A stretch of DNA of 64,000 bases from AAA164-E04 sp964342825 (GCA_964342825.1 CAYFHO010000016.1:12476-76475); one strand, 5' to 3'. Counted from the first letter of the stretch, positions 45,868-55,818 are shown. Translations and numbers: made by a program. Notes: generated by a model not told the origin, from the letters alone.

Positions 45868-48828
45868 ATGAAAAACTCCATTCCCAACAAAGAATTGAAG
45901 AATCCTATCTCCTCAATGGGCAAAAGCCGTTATCCATGGGTGCTCAAAATGTGGTTTCCACTGATTACAATCATGACCTCACTGATCTTGGGTGGTCAAA
46001 CTGTGATGTCAGGGGACGTGGTGATAAATGAGATCATGTATCGCGCCCCTGATGATTTGAACGAACTTGAATATGTAGAACTTTGGAATTCTGGAAACGA
46101 ATCTGTTGAAATGGGAGGTTGGCGTGTTAAAGGCATCGGATTAAAGATCGAGCCGGGAACAACTCTAAAGCCTGATGAGTATTTCGTCGCATGCCGGAAT
46201 GCTGATCTTTTTGAGCGAATCTACCAATTTAAGCCAAACGCAGTTTTCAAAAAATCTCTGAATAATGGAGGTGAGCTTCTGACATTGATCGACGCAGCAG
46301 GGGATATCATGGAATCGGTGGAGTACGATGACCAATCCCCCTGGCATGATACCGCAGATGGGAAGTCAGCATCACTGGAAAGAATCTCTCCTTTACATGA
46401 TGCAAATCTTCCACACAACTGGGCACCTTCAAATCTCACTTCAACATTTACAGAACAACCGTCCGGCTCTCCTGGAAAAATTAATTCGATTTACCAAAAA
46501 GCCCTACCTCCGGTTCTGACACATCATGCAAAATTTCCTGCTATAGTCAGTGCAGGATCTGAGTTGAATTTTTCTGTGGACGTTCAAGGTGAAGTGAATC
46601 AGGTGGAGGTATTGGTCAACATCATCAATCCTGGGCATTCGACCGAAGAGATGTCTATTAAGATGGAACGAGTTGGTGACAGTCAATTTCACGCATCCAT
46701 TCCTGGACAGGATAAAAATCGTGTGATTCGATATCGATTTAAAGCCATTGGAAAAAACAAATCAGTGAGCTGGCTTCCACATCCAAATGCCTTGCGACCC
46801 ACATTTTCGAGTTACGTACCCGGGGATCTGCCTTCAAGCGAAATTTCCATCATGCATTTCATTAGTGCAGACGAGTCAATTGCGACAAATTTTGAAAACT
46901 ATCGAACACAAAGCGGACGTCGGTTTGGACGAGGTGGGTTTGGCTTTGGCCCACCTCCTGAGGAATCAGCAGAAGAATTACTCAGGCGTGAATTGTTCAG
47001 ACGTGCGAGTGATGAAGCATTGAAGAGTGAATTTGCTCGACTGACTCTTGATCAAAAAATGACCACAGCCAAAATTGCAGACCTAGCCAATGCATTTCGT
47101 GTAGCCAACCAAAAACTCAACACAATTCGTGATGAAATTCGGCAAGCTGGAAATGTGGCTTCGATGAAGGAGACATTTGATCTGCAAATGAAGCAAATGG
47201 TATCGGAATTAACCTCATCGTGCCGTGCACACCTCTCCGGGGAACAAATCAATAATTTATCCGAGTCGTTGTTAAGTTCAAAAGTAGATGAGAGACGCCA
47301 ACGAGGATTTGATCCGAATAGATTGGTCCAGGCAATTTTTGACATTGAGTCGATGTGGTTTCAGCACGTCATTCTTCAAGAACCTGAGAAAAATCAATTC
47401 AGCTCTTTATATCAAATATTTTCAAAAGCCTTGAATCAGCGGCAGGGAATCTTGGATGGGCTGGTCCAACAAAAATCAGAACCTGACCTTCCCTCCATCC
47501 TGGCAAAAGTCCGTCAAGCAAGTACGAACCTCAATGATAATGTGAGGGAAATCTTGGGCGAACCGGTTCCAGAAGAAGTTGCTGATCGGGATGGAATACA
47601 AGAACGGCGTGGCAGAGAAGAAAGATTCGGAAGAGGGCCGGGAGACAGATTCGGCCGAGGAAATGTTTCGACTCCCGTACCGCCACAAGGCCAATCGGCA
47701 TTGGTCTATCGTGCAGAGGGTTCGGATTTGATTCAATTTTTTGATCACGTCAACATTCTGCCGCGAAAGAGTGGCTACAAGGTGCGTTTGCACAAGGACA
47801 ACCCCTTAAATGGCATGACGACTTTAAACGTCTTGTTTGAACCCGGGGACGCTTCGACCATCAATGAAATGCTTGCTTATCCAACCTATGATCTATTTGG
47901 AAATGTCACTGTAAATTCTGGTGCAACACGAGTTTTGATGAATGGAGAGGTGGCAGGTTATCATCTTTGGTTTGAACAACCCAACGGAACATTTTTGAAG
48001 AGGAACGGATGGAATTCAAATGGTAATTTCTACAAAGTCATCTGGCAGCAATCCAATCGCCCAAGTCCATTCATTCCTCAAGACCAACAGACGGAGCGAA
48101 ACGACATTGTCGCTCGGTGGGAAAAGGTGACTCATCCACATGAGGGATATGGAGATTTGGTGAATCTGATCGAGTCATTGGAGGGCGCAAAAGGAGATGC
48201 TGCTGCCATGTGGCGGGTGATTGAGTCTCATTTTGATGTGGATCAGGTGATTAATTACTATGCTACAAATCTGTTGCTTTCCCATTGGGACGGGTTTTTT
48301 AACAATTACTTTCTATATCATGATGTTAAAGAGACCGGGAAGTGGTCCATCCTTCCATGGGATCAGGATTCAACCTGGAGCTTGAGAGGCGGTTCACCAG
48401 ATTCACTGGCAAAAATGCCCCTCAACTATGGTGGAGAAGGAGCTCGGCCACCAGGAGCATCAGAGCAACGCCAAGACAGAAGTCCCTTTGGCGGACGCGG
48501 GTTTGGTGGCTTCGGGGGATTTCGGGGTGGCTTTGGTTGGTGGCGCGATGGCGATATCATATCCAAGTCACTGATCGGAAATCCTACTTTTTTCGAGAAA
48601 TACAAACTGCGCATCAAGAGTTTGCTCGAGAACAAATTTACTTCCGAGATCTATGAGCCTCTATTTGCAGATCTGAAGGTGAAACTGACACCCGAAGTGA
48701 AACTAAGGGCTGAAATCAACAATCTCAATCCAGAAGAAGAGACTCAAAGATTTCATGACCTTTTCGATATTCTGAATCAACATTTGGAGTATCGAAGAGA
48801 ATTTCTTCTGGCTGAACTGGAAAAATAA
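45868..48828 (+). CDS. secreted LTD plus CotH-kinase domain protein
   Basis: A 986-residue protein. The N-terminus holds a signal/anchor (about 28-48, MWFPLITIMTSLILGGQTV), then an LTD domain (about 50-160, VINEIMYRAPDDLNELEYVE) and a CotH-like domain (about 600-960), recognised by SGYKVRLHKDNPLNGMTTLN, ATNLLLSHWDGFFNNYFLYH and WSILPWDQDSTWS. Between them is a helical insertion of about 210 residues (365-577) flanked by Gly/Phe/Arg-rich tracts at 349-360 and 583-599; another such tract sits at 875-892. CotH enzymes are atypical kinases in spore coats; in Verrucomicrobiota the role is unknown, perhaps surface attachment. Confidence 0.85.
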   Translation: MKNSIPNKELKNPISSMGKSRYPWVLKMWFPLITIMTSLILGGQTVMSGDVVINEIMYRAPDDLNELEYVELWNSGNESVEMGGWRVKGIGLKIEPGTTLKPDEYFVACRNADLFERIYQFKPNAVFKKSLNNGGELLTLIDAAGDIMESVEYDDQSPWHDTADGKSASLERISPLHDANLPHNWAPSNLTSTFTEQPSGSPGKINSIYQKALPPVLTHHAKFPAIVSAGSELNFSVDVQGEVNQVEVLVNIINPGHSTEEMSIKMERVGDSQFHASIPGQDKNRVIRYRFKAIGKNKSVSWLPHPNALRPTFSSYVPGDLPSSEISIMHFISADESIATNFENYRTQSGRRFGRGGFGFGPPPEESAEELLRRELFRRASDEALKSEFARLTLDQKMTTAKIADLANAFRVANQKLNTIRDEIRQAGNVASMKETFDLQMKQMVSELTSSCRAHLSGEQINNLSESLLSSKVDERRQRGFDPNRLVQAIFDIESMWFQHVILQEPEKNQFSSLYQIFSKALNQRQGILDGLVQQKSEPDLPSILAKVRQASTNLNDNVREILGEPVPEEVADRDGIQERRGREERFGRGPGDRFGRGNVSTPVPPQGQSALVYRAEGSDLIQFFDHVNILPRKSGYKVRLHKDNPLNGMTTLNVLFEPGDASTINEMLAYPTYDLFGNVTVNSGATRVLMNGEVAGYHLWFEQPNGTFLKRNGWNSNGNFYKVIWQQSNRPSPFIPQDQQTERNDIVARWEKVTHPHEGYGDLVNLIESLEGAKGDAAAMWRVIESHFDVDQVINYYATNLLLSHWDGFFNNYFLYHDVKETGKWSILPWDQDSTWSLRGGSPDSLAKMPLNYGGEGARPPGASEQRQDRSPFGGRGFGGFGGFRGGFGWWRDGDIISKSLIGNPTFFEKYKLRIKSLLENKFTSEIYEPLFADLKVKLTPEVKLRAEINNLNPEEETQRFHDLFDILNQHLEYRREFLLAELEK

Positions 48829-48927
48829 GCGTGCGGAAATTATTTCTGATTGTAGAGCTCTTAATTCCGAAAAATATCAGATCTCGCAAGGATGGAAGGT
48901 CAAATTTGGACCTGTTGCTGCTCACAT

Positions 48928-50109
48928 CTACAATCGAGCTAATTCAGTTCTAATTTTTGTTGGGGCCGTTTTATGTAATTGAAGATTGCTGCAGTGATTG
49001 AATTGCATAAATGATTTGAGCTCGTGGAGTAAAGCTTCCAGGAAAGAATCCATGTCTTTGATCGTAGATTCCAAAACAAGGTGATGAATATGAAGAACCG
49101 ATTCCAAACGATCCGCCTTGCAGTCCATGCGTGCCACAAGTTTTCCGTCCCATAAAATGGGCAATACAAAATACCCAAACTGCCTTTTGCTTTCCGGTAA
49201 ATAACACTCCATCAAGTAATCAAATCCAAACAAGGCTTTCAATCGCTTGCGCTGAATGACCAAATTATCGAAAGGTGAAAGTATGTTTACTTTTCCGCGA
49301 ATCATGGGTTGATCTAAAAATTTCAATGCTTCGGGAAAAACATGATAAATCTTATCAGCGACTTTTACCTGTGACAGCTCCCCACTTGAAACCATGTCTT
49401 TAAGAACCCGTGAGATAAGCATCTTGGTTCCCTTTAACAAATAGGCAATTTCCGAAGCTTGTCCCAATCCGTTGGCTTTTAAAAATCGTGTGATCAAAAA
49501 CCGGGCATATTCCTCTGCATCAGGGATAGTAGTGTCAACCCCGGATGGCAACACGCGTTCAGTCAGATCATAAACTTTATGAAAATTTTTTCGCCGAGAG
49601 ATCATGAGTTTACCCTCCATGAACAAGGATTCGAGGGCTCGTTTGGCTGGTTTGATTCTCCATTCGCCGATCCTTTTACCTGCATTCTCAAAATCTTTAG
49701 CCATCAAAGGGCCTTCGTGCCGGATGCGATCGAGAACTTTGTTCATCAATGGTTGATCTCGTTCATACCAGTGTTCCAGTTGTCCTTCCGCAATGGAACG
49801 TTTGCGCGGCAGCGTATATCTGTAATCACGAAACGGTAGATATGCTGCCGCGTGTGACCAGTATTCAAATACTTTTTTGTTCAGAACGAGCTGATCAAGA
49901 TGTTCCGGTTTATAGCGCGGATTCCGGTTCCAAAGCGTATGATGGTGAGCCCTCTCTACGACGGAAATGGTATCTATCTGAACATAGCCAAGCCTCTCCA
50001 GTGCTGCGAGGGTGGCTGTTTGGGAATTTCTTTTTCCTTTCGCGGGCGGCAATCCTTGAGATAAAAGAACCAGCTTCCGAGCATCTTCAATAGGGAGTGA
50101 TTCGATCAT
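48928..50109 (-). CDS. YcaQ-family winged-helix DNA glycosylase
   Basis: A 393-residue protein of the HTH_42/AlkX family. The diagnostic segment VQIDTISVVERAHHHTLWNR contains the catalytic-type QxD (Gln44-x-Asp46), followed by YWSHAAAYLPFRDYRY and later three winged-helix units. E. coli YcaQ unhooks interstrand crosslinks and excises alkylated bases. The N-terminus IEDARKLVLLSQGL fits the family start, so the ATG at 50109 is accepted. Location cytoplasmic; isolated gene. Confidence 0.85.
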   Translation of the reverse strand: MIESLPIEDARKLVLLSQGLPPAKGKRNSQTATLAALERLGYVQIDTISVVERAHHHTLWNRNPRYKPEHLDQLVLNKKVFEYWSHAAAYLPFRDYRYTLPRKRSIAEGQLEHWYERDQPLMNKVLDRIRHEGPLMAKDFENAGKRIGEWRIKPAKRALESLFMEGKLMISRRKNFHKVYDLTERVLPSGVDTTIPDAEEYARFLITRFLKANGLGQASEIAYLLKGTKMLISRVLKDMVSSGELSQVKVADKIYHVFPEALKFLDQPMIRGKVNILSPFDNLVIQRKRLKALFGFDYLMECYLPESKRQFGYFVLPILWDGKLVARMDCKADRLESVLHIHHLVLESTIKDMDSFLEALLHELKSFMQFNHCSNLQLHKTAPTKIRTELARL

Positions 50110-50184
50110 CAGTAAGTAATCAAGAGAGGTGGCTTAATTTTGAAGAATGATACTCACCTTTGAAAATCTACAGGTTAGCGGACA

Positions 50185-50916
50185 TCAAATTTTCTCCAAG
50201 GGATACACAACCACATCAATTGTTTTTGAATACAATACAGATGGGTGCATGCATCCAACAGGCCAATGATTCAGCATCGTATTGGTGTGAACTTCAATGG
50301 ATGCAGCCTGCAGTGGCCATTGCCGGTGATGAATTTCAGCACGGAAAAGATCACCTTTTTTGTTATCGGAGTACAAACAATATCGTTCCGTAGCCCAATT
50401 CTCGAACGAATCTTTTTCGGGCTGAACACGTGTCTCCGGAGTGTAGGACGCATGAAATTCAAGTGGGTTTCTTCTGAAATGATATTCGATCTGATTTCCT
50501 TGGTTCTGCGTTGCTATTTGGGCCTTGTAATAAGGCAGGTGGAAGAAAGTCCGCGCGATCCAAACAGCCGTCCATTGTGTTATATCCAAGCTGAAAAACC
50601 AAACACCCTGCTTGCCATCTCTCTTGACATAAGTCCTGAGATTTATTTCCGGAAAATCACACAAGAAACCTGGAGCAGGCAACTTTCTCAGAGTAACGCC
50701 TTTCATCGAAAAAGGCACGATTCCCAGCCATGCTTTTCCATCGTGAAGGTCGATTTCCAGTCCTTCGGGAATCCGGCTTCTCAACCAGTTTGGATCCACT
50801 TCCCAATGAACGAAAACCAGATCATTCCATTGCTGCTGCCATCTCCAATTCGTCTCAGGCAAAGGCCATGGACGATGATCTGTATGCTGAAATGCCGGAT
50901 GATTTTTCATCAGCAA
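50185..50916 (-). CDS. DUF2071 family protein (YqjF-like)
   Basis: A 243-residue protein with the DUF2071 hallmarks: WNDLVFVHWEVDPNWLRSRIPEGLEIDLHDGKAWLGIVPF at the start, then LRTYVKRDGKQGVWFFSLD and YYKAQIA. The fold is an acetoacetate decarboxylase-like beta barrel, but no family member has a proven role to my knowledge. The ATG at 50916 is followed by another in-frame ATG three codons later. It lies between the YcaQ-like gene and a small membrane protein gene, all on the same strand. Confidence 0.85.
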   Translation of the reverse strand: MLMKNHPAFQHTDHRPWPLPETNWRWQQQWNDLVFVHWEVDPNWLRSRIPEGLEIDLHDGKAWLGIVPFSMKGVTLRKLPAPGFLCDFPEINLRTYVKRDGKQGVWFFSLDITQWTAVWIARTFFHLPYYKAQIATQNQGNQIEYHFRRNPLEFHASYTPETRVQPEKDSFENWATERYCLYSDNKKGDLFRAEIHHRQWPLQAASIEVHTNTMLNHWPVGCMHPSVLYSKTIDVVVYPLEKI

Positions 50917-50961
50917 CTTATCGAAGAAAAATGAAACGCGATCGAAAACATTAGAATAGAG

Positions 50962-51369
50962 TTAAACTCCTTTACCAAGAATCATCAGAAATCCCAAAAC
51001 AGATTGCCCCAGGGAAAATAACGTCAGTTTAAATAAAATCGAGCGCTGAGTTGATAGGTTTTTTGGAGCCTTCAACATCCGGGTCAAAGGAATCAACCAA
51101 ACCATCAGCCATAGCAAAACAATGGAGATGGAATACGTCTGGTTGCTGAGTTCAATCAATAACTGGATAGGTATCATGAAAATAATGGTCACACCTCCAA
51201 GCAGAAGCACTGCTTCCGAAGGGTGATCAAACCATCTGTAACTCAATATCAATCCAAGAAGTGGCCATATTGCCATGGCACCAAAGGAATACAAAATTAC
51301 CTTACCAGCAGGCATTGGATGAACAATTGCCGAAGCGGGTTGGCTTTGCTGTGGCTCTTTTGATTTCAA
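50962..51369 (-). CDS. small multi-span membrane protein, unknown
   Basis: A 135-residue protein with four hydrophobic segments: about 23-43 (KVILYSFGAMAIWPLLGLIL), 50-70 (AVLLLGGVTIIFMIPIQLLI), 77-95 (SISIVLLWLMVWLIPL) and 113-131 (LFKLTLFSLGQSVLGFLMI). No motif is recognised. It could be a permease fragment or a stand-alone membrane protein; the gene is 46 nt upstream of the DUF2071 gene on the same strand. Confidence 0.6.
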   Translation of the reverse strand: MKSKEPQQSQPASAIVHPMPAGKVILYSFGAMAIWPLLGLILSYRWFDHPSEAVLLLGGVTIIFMIPIQLLIELSNQTYSISIVLLWLMVWLIPLTRMLKAPKNLSTQRSILFKLTLFSLGQSVLGFLMILGKGV

Positions 51370-51478
51370 AGCCTCTTTGAATGAAACTGCGGTGGGACAA
51401 TAAGAAACAAATTAAAGCTGGGAAGGAATAGAAAGATTGGCCGGTAATACCTGCCGGTCATTTTGGTGTGCTCGAAAT

Positions 51479-51512
51479 GCTGCCGGCACCATAATGGATG
51501 GCGACCGGCAGC
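51479..51512 (-). terminator. possible terminator hairpin after the DUF4914 gene
   Basis: An 8-bp stem (GCTGCCGG with its complement) with an 18-nt loop lies 28 nt after the stop of the gene at 51540. A second GCCGGT pair is nearby (51440-51458). There is no clear T-tract, so Rho-independent function is uncertain. Confidence 0.4.
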
Positions 51513-51539
51513 TAATGATTGAACAGAATACCTATTTCT

Positions 51540-53468
51540 TTATTCCTCGTCTGAACTGATCAAGGTTTTGTGCGGGATCAAATTTTGCAGATCATCAACT
51601 GAACCTTTGTTCAGACAGCATTCAATAATCTGCTTACCCAATGGATCCAGATCATCGACCACAAAATGATTTAATTCTTTTTCAAAGAAATCATGCAGCA
51701 TTTTTGCACCCGCATCATACGCCTCAGTGCCAACTTCGGGTTGTTTTTCGACATCAAAGAACCAGTTTCCGACGACCCGACCTTCCACAAGAATAGAACC
51801 AGGGATCCATCCCAATAACGGACAACGACAAGGATGGACCTGCTCTGGGGTGAAGCGCAGGCCACCTCGACGTGCCAGGACTTCACGCATGATCCATTGA
51901 GGCATAAATCCAACGTTCCATGCTCCGATATGTTGATTCGGTGTGAGGATGTACCTGACACGAGGGGTATCTACAATTTGTCGCAAGAGCAAATTTGCCT
52001 GATCAACACGACGCCCAGTCGCGAACGGCCAATAAGAACCGACACCTTCGCTGGTCATTCCTTCAGTATCTGTAATGGATGGATTGGCATGACCTCGCGG
52101 CGCGACCAAACGCCATAACCATGCCAGGGCGGGAGGCAGGATGTGGAATAGTCCCAAGATTCCGTAAGTCGGTTTTTCTCGGGTGCAAGGAGGACAACGC
52201 ACACCGAAGGACCTTACTTGAACATCAATTTTTCCATGATGGACATCTGGCACTGCTTCGCGGGGAAGGATGACACGAGGGTTGGGGCATGGCTTGCCCG
52301 GTTCATCTTCTATATGTTCCCAGATAAGAGCAGTGCTTCCCGGTTTGGCGTCGATGTTCAGGAATAGAAGTGGTTTTGTAGGTTTGATGGTGAGACGCTC
52401 CAAGTGAGGATCCGTTCCATACTGTTCGATGTGATTCACCCTGACAAACCAAGCGTCTTCGGCATCCATGAGTGTCAGTTTGCCATTACCTTTGTCAAAG
52501 GAGGGATGACACAAGGCCATATCATCGGTCACAGGCCTGATTTCACAGCTCTGAGGCAGGGTGATGTGCCGGGACTCACCGTTGCAAAGATTTTTTCCCA
52601 AAAGGAGAGATCCATCTTGTTCACGGTGTACTTGTTCCAATAATTCACTTTTACCTCCGCCACTGGCGCCTTCGTGAGAGATGACCAACCTGTTTTCGTA
52701 AGGTGTAATGATCTGAGCTGTTGAGCAATGCATGGTAATCCATTGCTGACTTTCACCAAGAGTCAAAAGGACACCGTAAATTCCTTTCTTGGCACTGGGA
52801 CCAGGATATAGATTGTAACTGAACAACTCGTGAAGGTTCTCCATACGGTTGTGAACGACCACTTGTTTCCCATCCAGGTGTGTGTGTCGGAAGGGTGGTG
52901 CCACATAAATGATGGCTTTTGGATCGAAACCATCTGGAATCTCTTCCGGATCCAAGAGTCCTTGTAATAGCGCAAGGCCCAACGCAAAAAACCCTGCGTT
53001 TGCAGGAGCAATCACCATCGCATCCGTTCCTGTTCCCGGCATGCCAGCTGGGAATGCGAACACAGCCAGATCCTGTTGCTTTAACCACTCGAAAGTTTCC
53101 TGGCGCATCTCATCGAATGGTTTTCCAAACCTGGCTTTGAAAGTGGGCTTGTCTGTTGGGCGATCGTCACCAATCACCATGCAATCGGGATCCCGACGGC
53201 GCATGTACGCTTCCAGATAATTGGCAGCAATACCATTTCGCACACGACAGGCTTTTGCCTCTACAACTCTACCCTTGCCAGGGACATCATAAGCGATCTC
53301 ATGCCAACCGTCAGGTCCAGCATTGTTGACTGCCAACTCGGTCAAGTCCTCGACGGAACTTGCTATAATGACAGAAGGTGCCGCTTCAAGGATCTCACGC
53401 GCTTCATCTGGAACATTGAAAGGAATCTTGATTCCTTTTGTTCCAGCATCAGTATTTTGGTTTTCCAT
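51540..53468 (-). CDS. DUF4914 protein with PEPCK-like kinase fold
   Basis: A 642-residue protein that I assign to DUF4914 from its overall pattern. A phosphate-binding loop GASGGGKS (residues 267-274) in NRLVISHEGASGGGKSELLE and the following acidic segments resemble the nucleotide site of ATP-dependent PEP carboxykinase. A Cys pair is present in VRCPPCTREKP. No signal peptide. Substrate and reaction are unknown. It is a single gene, separated from its neighbours by more than 160 nt, with a probable terminator hairpin behind it. Confidence 0.7.
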   Translation of the reverse strand: MENQNTDAGTKGIKIPFNVPDEAREILEAAPSVIIASSVEDLTELAVNNAGPDGWHEIAYDVPGKGRVVEAKACRVRNGIAANYLEAYMRRRDPDCMVIGDDRPTDKPTFKARFGKPFDEMRQETFEWLKQQDLAVFAFPAGMPGTGTDAMVIAPANAGFFALGLALLQGLLDPEEIPDGFDPKAIIYVAPPFRHTHLDGKQVVVHNRMENLHELFSYNLYPGPSAKKGIYGVLLTLGESQQWITMHCSTAQIITPYENRLVISHEGASGGGKSELLEQVHREQDGSLLLGKNLCNGESRHITLPQSCEIRPVTDDMALCHPSFDKGNGKLTLMDAEDAWFVRVNHIEQYGTDPHLERLTIKPTKPLLFLNIDAKPGSTALIWEHIEDEPGKPCPNPRVILPREAVPDVHHGKIDVQVRSFGVRCPPCTREKPTYGILGLFHILPPALAWLWRLVAPRGHANPSITDTEGMTSEGVGSYWPFATGRRVDQANLLLRQIVDTPRVRYILTPNQHIGAWNVGFMPQWIMREVLARRGGLRFTPEQVHPCRCPLLGWIPGSILVEGRVVGNWFFDVEKQPEVGTEAYDAGAKMLHDFFEKELNHFVVDDLDPLGKQIIECCLNKGSVDDLQNLIPHKTLISSDEE

Positions 53469-53525
53469 GACTCTCGTTTTCTATTTTTTTGCTCATCAAC
53501 TCTTGACTCATCATGACAATTAATT

Positions 53526-53543
53526 CACGAAATATGTTTCGTG
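53526..53543. promoter_or_regulatory. short palindrome upstream of the DUF4914 gene
   Basis: A perfect 7-bp inverted repeat (CACGAAA TATG TTTCGTG) 58 nt upstream of the DUF4914 start. It has the size of a repressor operator but could also be the stem of the preceding transcript. Unassigned. Confidence 0.35.
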
Positions 53544-53719
53544 TGTTTTTCACCACATCATTCGAGTCGTTGTTGAGCTGATTGAGATTGTTAGTGCAAG
53601 AATGACAACTTTGATAATTTTAATACCACTGCGGGAATATCTCCAAGAATAATTTCTTGAGGGAAGGATTGATCCTTACGCACTGCAAATGAAAATCGGC
53701 AAGGTCGTTGGGAAGGTGG

Positions 53720-54739
53720 CTAAATTGCGAACGCGTTCCACGGATTCACTTCAGTGATTTGTTCCAGCTGATCTTTTGAAACTCCTGCCTTGCTTAAAGC
53801 TGGTAAAAAAGACCGATGGAGCTCTGTGTATCCGCGGACTTGCCCACCATCAGGTTCACCAACTGAATACCATCCGTTGTCTTGTGAGATCAGCAATCGA
53901 TCTGCTCGATGCTTCAACATTTCTGGAACAATTTCCAAATGCTGCTTAAGTGGTCGACGACTTATCGCGTCAAAAGAAACCCACCCTCCAAGATCGGCCA
54001 CCTTTTTATTGATTGCAATTCCGTGGTTATCCGAATGCGCAACGATGAACCTTTTTGCTTTTCCCCCTTCTTCGAGGAAAAGGCGAAGCGCTGAAAGACC
54101 AGCGAATCCGCCTCCCGTGTGGCAGGTAACACTCAAGTTTGTTTGTTGAGACACCTGCGCTGCTGCACGCACAATTTTTGTGTCGATATCCGATAATGGA
54201 TCATTTTCATTCTTTATGGAATCCACACCAATTTTAATAAACCCTGGGTGAATTCCCGAGTCACCTATTCCAAATTCAAATTCCTTCACCCATTGTGCTG
54301 CCACGTCATCAACGCTCATGGTGAAGGCTTGTTTGGGAACAAACTTGTCGTTGGCCCCACCGTAATATCCTGTGTTGGTCACAATGTTTAAATTCGCAGC
54401 CTTTGCCAGTTGCTTCAGCAAAACAGGATCACGACCTATGTAAATCGGTGTGCAGTCAAAAAAAGTGGTGACGTTAACCTTTTTCAATTCTTCTAAATAC
54501 GGAAGCATTCGATGGAAGACAATCTTTCTATTCCATCGATGATTTCCTGTTTTATCTGCACCAATGAAGTCACAGATAATGTGTTCATGTGGTAATGCGA
54601 CTCCAAATTGATCTGAATCAATCCAGCCTCGAACGGTCATGATTCTTTTGGGAGATGGCTGCCCTAGGGCCGCCAGTTGATCCAAGGAAAGTGTACATCC
54701 AGCAGTCAGAGTACAACCTAAAAATGAACGACGATTCAT
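53720..54739 (-). CDS. exported phosphotriesterase-family hydrolase
   Basis: About 339 residues from the ATG at 54739 (upstream ATGs at 54745, 54760 and 54769 are possible). The start MNRRSFLGCT carries a Tat-like RRxFL motif and a nearby lipobox-type Cys. Amidohydrolase features: HEHIICDF with the two metal His near the N-terminus, PGFIKIGVDS with the candidate carbamylated Lys, and later CHTGGG, IVAHSDNHG and ISQDNGW with metal-binding His and Asp. PTE-family members include lactonases and phosphotriesterases; the substrate cannot be told. Single gene. Confidence 0.82.
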   Translation of the reverse strand: MNRRSFLGCTLTAGCTLSLDQLAALGQPSPKRIMTVRGWIDSDQFGVALPHEHIICDFIGADKTGNHRWNRKIVFHRMLPYLEELKKVNVTTFFDCTPIYIGRDPVLLKQLAKAANLNIVTNTGYYGGANDKFVPKQAFTMSVDDVAAQWVKEFEFGIGDSGIHPGFIKIGVDSIKNENDPLSDIDTKIVRAAAQVSQQTNLSVTCHTGGGFAGLSALRLFLEEGGKAKRFIVAHSDNHGIAINKKVADLGGWVSFDAISRRPLKQHLEIVPEMLKHRADRLLISQDNGWYSVGEPDGGQVRGYTELHRSFLPALSKAGVSKDQLEQITEVNPWNAFAI

Positions 54740-54852
54740 TGTCATCGGGCACTGCTCCATAGCCGGCATTCTGTCATTGGATCGCCAAAGGGAAAAGTTT
54801 CAATTGAGATTACAGCTCTGGAAAAAGGCTGTGGCCAGACGAAAGAGATACA

Positions 54853-55686
54853 TTAACTGCAAATTTCCCTTTTCAAAATTTCCATGAACTCGTCTCGACA
54901 AGGACCGACCCAAGGATAATGCCCAGCATTAAGAAGTTCATAAGTTTTCAAATCTGAAATATGTTGACTTGCCAAACTAAAAAGTGCGGCAGGTTCGACG
55001 ACATCAAGGCTACCCTGGATCAACCTTACTGGAACTTCTATCTTACCAAGTGCATCAGTATATTTGTTTTCAACTATCAGCCGGTCCGATTCGCACATGG
55101 CATGATATCCCCCCTTGAAATCCCAAACGCGCGGTTGAATTTCCGGTCCCGATAAAGGATCCCCTTGGTAAAATTCCATTATCTGGTCTATGTAATAATC
55201 CGCCAGTCTCTGCTGTTTCACGACATCTTGCTCTTCAACGATGTTGTTCCATAACGAATCGAGCTCTTCTTTTCGATCACCGAATCGACAGGCTAATTCT
55301 TTTTGAAATTCATTGCCTTGCTTCTCACTCAGAGGACCACACCCGATCAATATTAATTTGCGAATCATACTTGAAAATCGACCTGCAAATAGCACCCCCA
55401 ACATGGCACCCCAGGAATGACCCACAAGAACAGGTTTTGATACTTTTGAATAATACTGAACAATGCATTCAAGATCTTGAAGGTGATCACGAATTCCAAT
55501 TGGGCCATTTCCTTGTTTGGATCCTCTCTGATCGAAATACACAGGATTGCAGACGGCAGAAAAAGATCTGGAAAGGCTTTGCATGTAACCATACAAACCG
55601 GGGCCTCCATGCAAAAAAATTGCAACAGGATCATTTACACTTTCCTGATACTCGATGATCTCAAGACCGTTGAGCTGGTGTCTCAT
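54853..55686 (-). CDS. alpha/beta hydrolase, proline iminopeptidase-like
   Basis: About 277 residues from the ATG at 55686; an upstream in-frame GTG at 55704 is a weaker alternative. Oxyanion-hole HGGPGLYGYM, nucleophile elbow VGHSWGAMLGV and the late His in NAGHYPWVGP match S33-type hydrolases such as proline iminopeptidase. No signal peptide, so it acts in the cytoplasm. It is divergent from thiD across a 132-nt spacer that contains a complete REP-like palindrome only 24 nt from its start codon. Confidence 0.82.
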   Translation of the reverse strand: MRHQLNGLEIIEYQESVNDPVAIFLHGGPGLYGYMQSLSRSFSAVCNPVYFDQRGSKQGNGPIGIRDHLQDLECIVQYYSKVSKPVLVGHSWGAMLGVLFAGRFSSMIRKLILIGCGPLSEKQGNEFQKELACRFGDRKEELDSLWNNIVEEQDVVKQQRLADYYIDQIMEFYQGDPLSGPEIQPRVWDFKGGYHAMCESDRLIVENKYTDALGKIEVPVRLIQGSLDVVEPAALFSLASQHISDLKTYELLNAGHYPWVGPCRDEFMEILKREICS

Positions 55687-55710
55687 AGGGAATGATATTA
55701 CCACAATCTG

Positions 55711-55762
55711 GGGGTCAGTCCCAACTATTTAAACAAATGTATCAATAGTTGGGACTGACCCC
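55711..55762. repeat. complete REP-like palindrome, copy 3
   Basis: Left arm from 55711 and right arm ending at 55762, with imperfect inner ends and loop (52 bp). It lies in the divergent spacer between the hydrolase gene and thiD, so unlike the other copies it sits upstream of two genes and may overlap promoters or a 5' leader. Confidence 0.93.
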
Positions 55763-55818
55763 AAATCTTTTGGTTGGCATTTGGTTTCTGGGTGATTGAT
55801 ATACAGATCGATTGTTTT

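Noticed and set aside
53526..53543. A perfect short palindrome considered as part of the REP family
   Set aside because: Its sequence is unrelated to the 24-nt arm and too short.
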